A stretch of 64,000 bases of DNA from JBFJKD01 sp041600415 (lineage in GTDB: Bacteria; Pseudomonadota; Gammaproteobacteria; Pseudomonadales; Porticoccaceae), in the NCBI GenBank assembly GCA_041600415.1, contig JBFIKF010000002.1, positions 372,001 through 436,000 on the forward strand, given 5' to 3'. The notes under the pieces are model-generated. The model saw nothing but the letters and a program-made list of their open reading frames with translations, made no database searches and had not been told where the DNA came from. A program made the position numbers and the translations under genes. Every line of letters begins with the position of its first letter. Position 1 is the stretch's first letter. Positions 61,385 to 64,000 of the stretch are shown here, in pieces.

Positions 61385-61840
61385 TTAATTTACAGACAAA
61401 CCCGGCGCAATGTACCGCTCGTAATGGGCCGCGGACAGCACATCAAAATCCCGTTCAATATCATCGCGCAGCTGGGTCAGCGGGATATTGCGGTACGCTG
61501 CATGCGTGCCCACCCCATAATCTTGCAACGCACCAATTCTGGATGCTTTGGCGCGCAACAACCCCTGCACCGAGCAGAGCGCGTTCACCCCCTGGTCGAC
61601 AACCAGCTTGTGGCGCTGCAAGGTAGATTTCAACAACGCCTCATCCCGAATGTACAAACGCTTGCCCACCACGCTGGCCAGCAACTGCTCGAGTCTGCTC
61701 AACACCGCCCTGCGCTCGTCCTCGGTGTAGGTATTCCAGTGAATAACTTCGTGGGAAAAACGCTTACATCCACGGCATACGGTATCGCCGATACCGGTCG
61801 AGCAAATACCAATACAGGGGGTCTTTACGGTGCTAATCAT
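61385..61840 (-). CDS. DUF1289 domain protein
   Basis: 151 residues. The N-terminal DUF1289 Cys motif is TPCIGICSTGIGDTVCRGC, followed by HEVIHWNTYTEDERRAVL. The Cys pattern suggests metal binding. A further 90 residues form a helical extension (DYGVGTHAAYRNIPLTQLRD). Function unknown. ATG at 61840 is used since the family begins just before TPCIGIC; the frame upstream is open but unlike the family. Confidence 0.85.
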   Translation of the reverse strand: MISTVKTPCIGICSTGIGDTVCRGCKRFSHEVIHWNTYTEDERRAVLSRLEQLLASVVGKRLYIRDEALLKSTLQRHKLVVDQGVNALCSVQGLLRAKASRIGALQDYGVGTHAAYRNIPLTQLRDDIERDFDVLSAAHYERYIAPGLSVN

Positions 61841-61913
61841 GGTTAGGCACTGTACACATCGGCGTGAGCTGATGTAAAGCAGAGGACGGAAGGTTATCGC
61901 GATAGCGAGGCCA

Positions 61914-61942
61914 TTACACCCGTGATCCGTTTCCTGTAAAAT
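61914..61942 (+). promoter_or_regulatory. Putative sigma-70 promoter for acnB
   Basis: TTACAC (61914-61919) and TAAAAT (61937-61942) are spaced by 17 bases, about 100 bases upstream of the acnB start. Confidence 0.4.
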
Positions 61943-62044
61943 TAGCCGCCCGGGCTTGCCGGCCCCCATCGATGGACGTCATCGATAGCCCCAGTAGCGG
62001 CGACCACCGCGACGGGTAACATCATTAACACGAGGAACTCTACC

Positions 62045-64000
62045 GTGCTCGAAGCCTACCGCCTCCATGTCGAGGAACGCGCTGCCATCGGCGTACCACC
62101 CAAACCCCTGAATGCCGAATGGACCAATGAACTTATCGCCCTGCTGAAAAATCCACCCAGCGGGGAGGAAGCGTTGCTTCTCGACCTGATTACCCACCGT
62201 GTACCACCCGGCGTCGACGCCGCAGCCTACGTGAAAGCGGGTTTTCTGTCGGCCATCGTTAGCGGCGAAACGAGTTCCCCGTTAATTGATCGGCGCCAGG
62301 CCATCGAGCTACTGGGTATGATGCTGGGAGGCTACAATATCGCGACCCTGATTAACGCCCTGGACGATGCGGAACTGGGTCAACTGGCGGCGCAGCAACT
62401 CAAACAAACGCTATTGATGTTTGATGCTTTTCACGACGTAGCGGCAAAAGTTAAAGCTGGCAACGCCAACGCGCAGGCCGTGATGCAGTCCTGGGCAGAC
62501 GCGGAGTGGTTCACCAGCCGCGCGCAAGTGCCGCCAAAGATTACCGCAACGGTGTTTAAGGTTACTGGAGAAACCAATACAGACGATCTCTCGCCTGCAC
62601 CGGACGCCTGGTCGCGCCCGGACATTCCCCTGCACGCCAAGGCGATGTATAAAATTCCCCGGGATGGCATTCACAACACGGAACAACAAATCGCAGAGCT
62701 GGCTGAAAAAGGCTATCCGGTGGCTTTTGTCGGGGACGTGGTCGGCACCGGCTCCTCGCGCAAATCTGCCACCAACTCCGTGTTGTGGTACATGGGCGAC
62801 GACATACCCGGCGTACCCAACAAGAAAGCGGGCGGTATCTGTATCGGCGGCAAGGTCGCGCCAATCTTTTTTAACACCATGGAAGATTCCGGGGCGCTGG
62901 TTTTTGAAGCGCCGGTTGATCAGATCAACTACGGACAGGTGATCGACATTTTCCCGTATGAAGGCAAAATTCTGGACCACGACAGCGGTGCCGTCATATC
63001 GCAGTACACCCTCAAATCCAGCGTGCTGCTGGACGAGGTGCGCGCCGGGGGACGCATTAATCTGATCATCGGTCGCGGGCTGACCAAGCGTGCCCGGGAA
63101 TACCTTGGCCTGCCTCCGTCGACGCTGTTTCAAACACCGGAACAACCCGCCGACACCGGCAAGGGCTACACCCTTGCCCAGAAAATGGTGGGCCGCGCCT
63201 GCGGCGTCCCCGGTGTTCGCCCCGGTACCTATTGTGAGCCGCAATTGACCACCGTGGGCTCTCAGGACACCACCGGACCCATGACCCGGGATGAGCTCCA
63301 GGATCTGGCGTGCCTGGGTTTTTCCGCCGATCTGGTCATGCAATCGTTCTGTCACACCGCGGCCTACCCCAAGCCGGTGGACATCGAAACCCAGCACAGC
63401 CTGCCCGACTTTATCCGCAATCGCGGTGGCGTATCTCTGCGCCCGGGAGACGGGATTATTCACAGCTGGTTGAATCGCATGCTGTTACCGGACACTGTCG
63501 GTACCGGTGGTGACTCCCATACCCGTTTCCCCATGGGTATCTCGTTTCCCGCGGGTTCCGGTCTGGTGGCATTTGCCGCCGCTACCGGGGTCATGCCCCT
63601 GGACATGCCGGAGTCGGTGCTGGTGCGCTTCAAGGGCAAAATGCAACCGGGCATCACCCTGCGCGACCTGGTGCACGCCATTCCCTACTATGCCATCAAG
63701 CAAGGTGTGTTGACCGTCGAAAAAAAGGGCAAGAAGAATATTTTCTCAGGCCGCATTCTGGAAATTGAAGGCTTGCGGGGGCTGACCGTTGAACAAGCTT
63801 TTGAATTATCTGACGCGTCCGCGGAACGTTCCGCCTCCGGTTGCACCATCAAAATGGAGCAGGCAGAAGTCGCTGAATACCTGCGCTCCAATATTACCCT
63901 GCTGCGCTGGATGATTACGGAAGGCTACGGCGACGTACGCACCCTGGAACGGCGGGCACGCAAAATGGAAGAGTGGCTTGCGGAGCCGCACCTGATGGAA
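62045..64000 (+). CDS. acnB: Aconitate hydratase B (5' part, runs off the window)
   Basis: 652 codons without a stop to the window end; AcnB is usually about 865 residues. GTG start at 62045 with GAGGA 8 bases upstream; the sequence opens MLEAYRLHVEERAAIGVPP, the AcnB N-terminus. The HEAT-like domain is followed by the swivel domain (VGTGSSRKSATNSVLW) and GVRPGTYCEPQLTTVGSQDT, then VGTGGDSHTRFPMGISFPAG, an active-site segment. It isomerises citrate to isocitrate in the TCA cycle and binds a 4Fe-4S cluster; the cluster Cys residues lie mostly beyond the window. Confidence 0.96.
   Translation, partial: MLEAYRLHVEERAAIGVPPKPLNAEWTNELIALLKNPPSGEEALLLDLITHRVPPGVDAAAYVKAGFLSAIVSGETSSPLIDRRQAIELLGMMLGGYNIATLINALDDAELGQLAAQQLKQTLLMFDAFHDVAAKVKAGNANAQAVMQSWADAEWFTSRAQVPPKITATVFKVTGETNTDDLSPAPDAWSRPDIPLHAKAMYKIPRDGIHNTEQQIAELAEKGYPVAFVGDVVGTGSSRKSATNSVLWYMGDDIPGVPNKKAGGICIGGKVAPIFFNTMEDSGALVFEAPVDQINYGQVIDIFPYEGKILDHDSGAVISQYTLKSSVLLDEVRAGGRINLIIGRGLTKRAREYLGLPPSTLFQTPEQPADTGKGYTLAQKMVGRACGVPGVRPGTYCEPQLTTVGSQDTTGPMTRDELQDLACLGFSADLVMQSFCHTAAYPKPVDIETQHSLPDFIRNRGGVSLRPGDGIIHSWLNRMLLPDTVGTGGDSHTRFPMGISFPAGSGLVAFAAATGVMPLDMPESVLVRFKGKMQPGITLRDLVHAIPYYAIKQGVLTVEKKGKKNIFSGRILEIEGLRGLTVEQAFELSDASAERSASGCTIKMEQAEVAEYLRSNITLLRWMITEGYGDVRTLERRARKMEEWLAEPHLME

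Overview
The window is a stretch of a gammaproteobacterial chromosome. Gene content and order resemble Pseudomonadales/Cellvibrionales: the tig-clpP-clpX-lon-hupB-ppiD block, the ppiB-glnS-cysS-folD-tRNA block, an orphan FimL, a CysI-type sulfite reductase paired with a DUF934 protein, fadBA and aguAB. No species can be named from the sequence alone. Most genes are housekeeping and use a uniform, moderately GC-rich codon set; the exception is about 45.07-48.5 kb.

Layout. 0-10 kb: TPR protein end, TetR regulator, nfuA, cobalamin-dependent metH with a DUF2970 gene, an unknown protein, an SDR, a 38-residue membrane protein, cysI and DUF934. 10-19.4 kb: Kef-type antiporter, sohB, a fimL-nudC-membrane-protein operon, nhaB, and a methyltransferase-rnhA-dnaQ group. 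19.7-29.8 kb: mltD, then the protein quality-control block ppiD, hupB, lon, clpX, clpP, tig (all minus) and tRNA-Leu(UAG). 30-45 kb: ManA-like isomerase, an Ala-rich lipoprotein, fadAB, a styrene-oxide-isomerase-like membrane protein, a DUF4212/sodium symporter pair, an amino acid dehydrogenase, GST, methyltransferase, alcohol dehydrogenase, and the agmatine-to-putrescine genes aguA-aguB.

45.07-47.54 kb is the most distinctive part: gene cassettes on the minus strand separated by attC-like recombination sites with no integron integrase in the window, i.e. a CALIN-type array. It holds a zinc-ribbon protein, a PIN-domain (DUF4935-like) protein with 14-residue repeats, an unknown 256-residue protein, and a truncated BRCT-type cassette gene abutting the end of aguB. 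Next come 47.5-48.5 kb of short ORFs and remnants, then tRNA-Pro, tRNA-Arg and tRNA-His. tRNA-His and tRNA-Leu appear to be two parts of one ancestral tRNA operon now about 18.7 kb apart.

48.9-64 kb: folD, a GTP cyclohydrolase II-like gene, a glycerophosphodiesterase and a glycerol-3-phosphate dehydrogenase-like gene, cysS, glnS, ppiB-lpxH, a FadL-type porin with a divergent AraC regulator, miaE, a GST-like gene, a DUF1289 gene, and the first three quarters of acnB (GTG start, running off the window end).

No CRISPR array, rRNA, prophage or intact insertion sequence was seen. All family names come from reading motifs; no database search was run.
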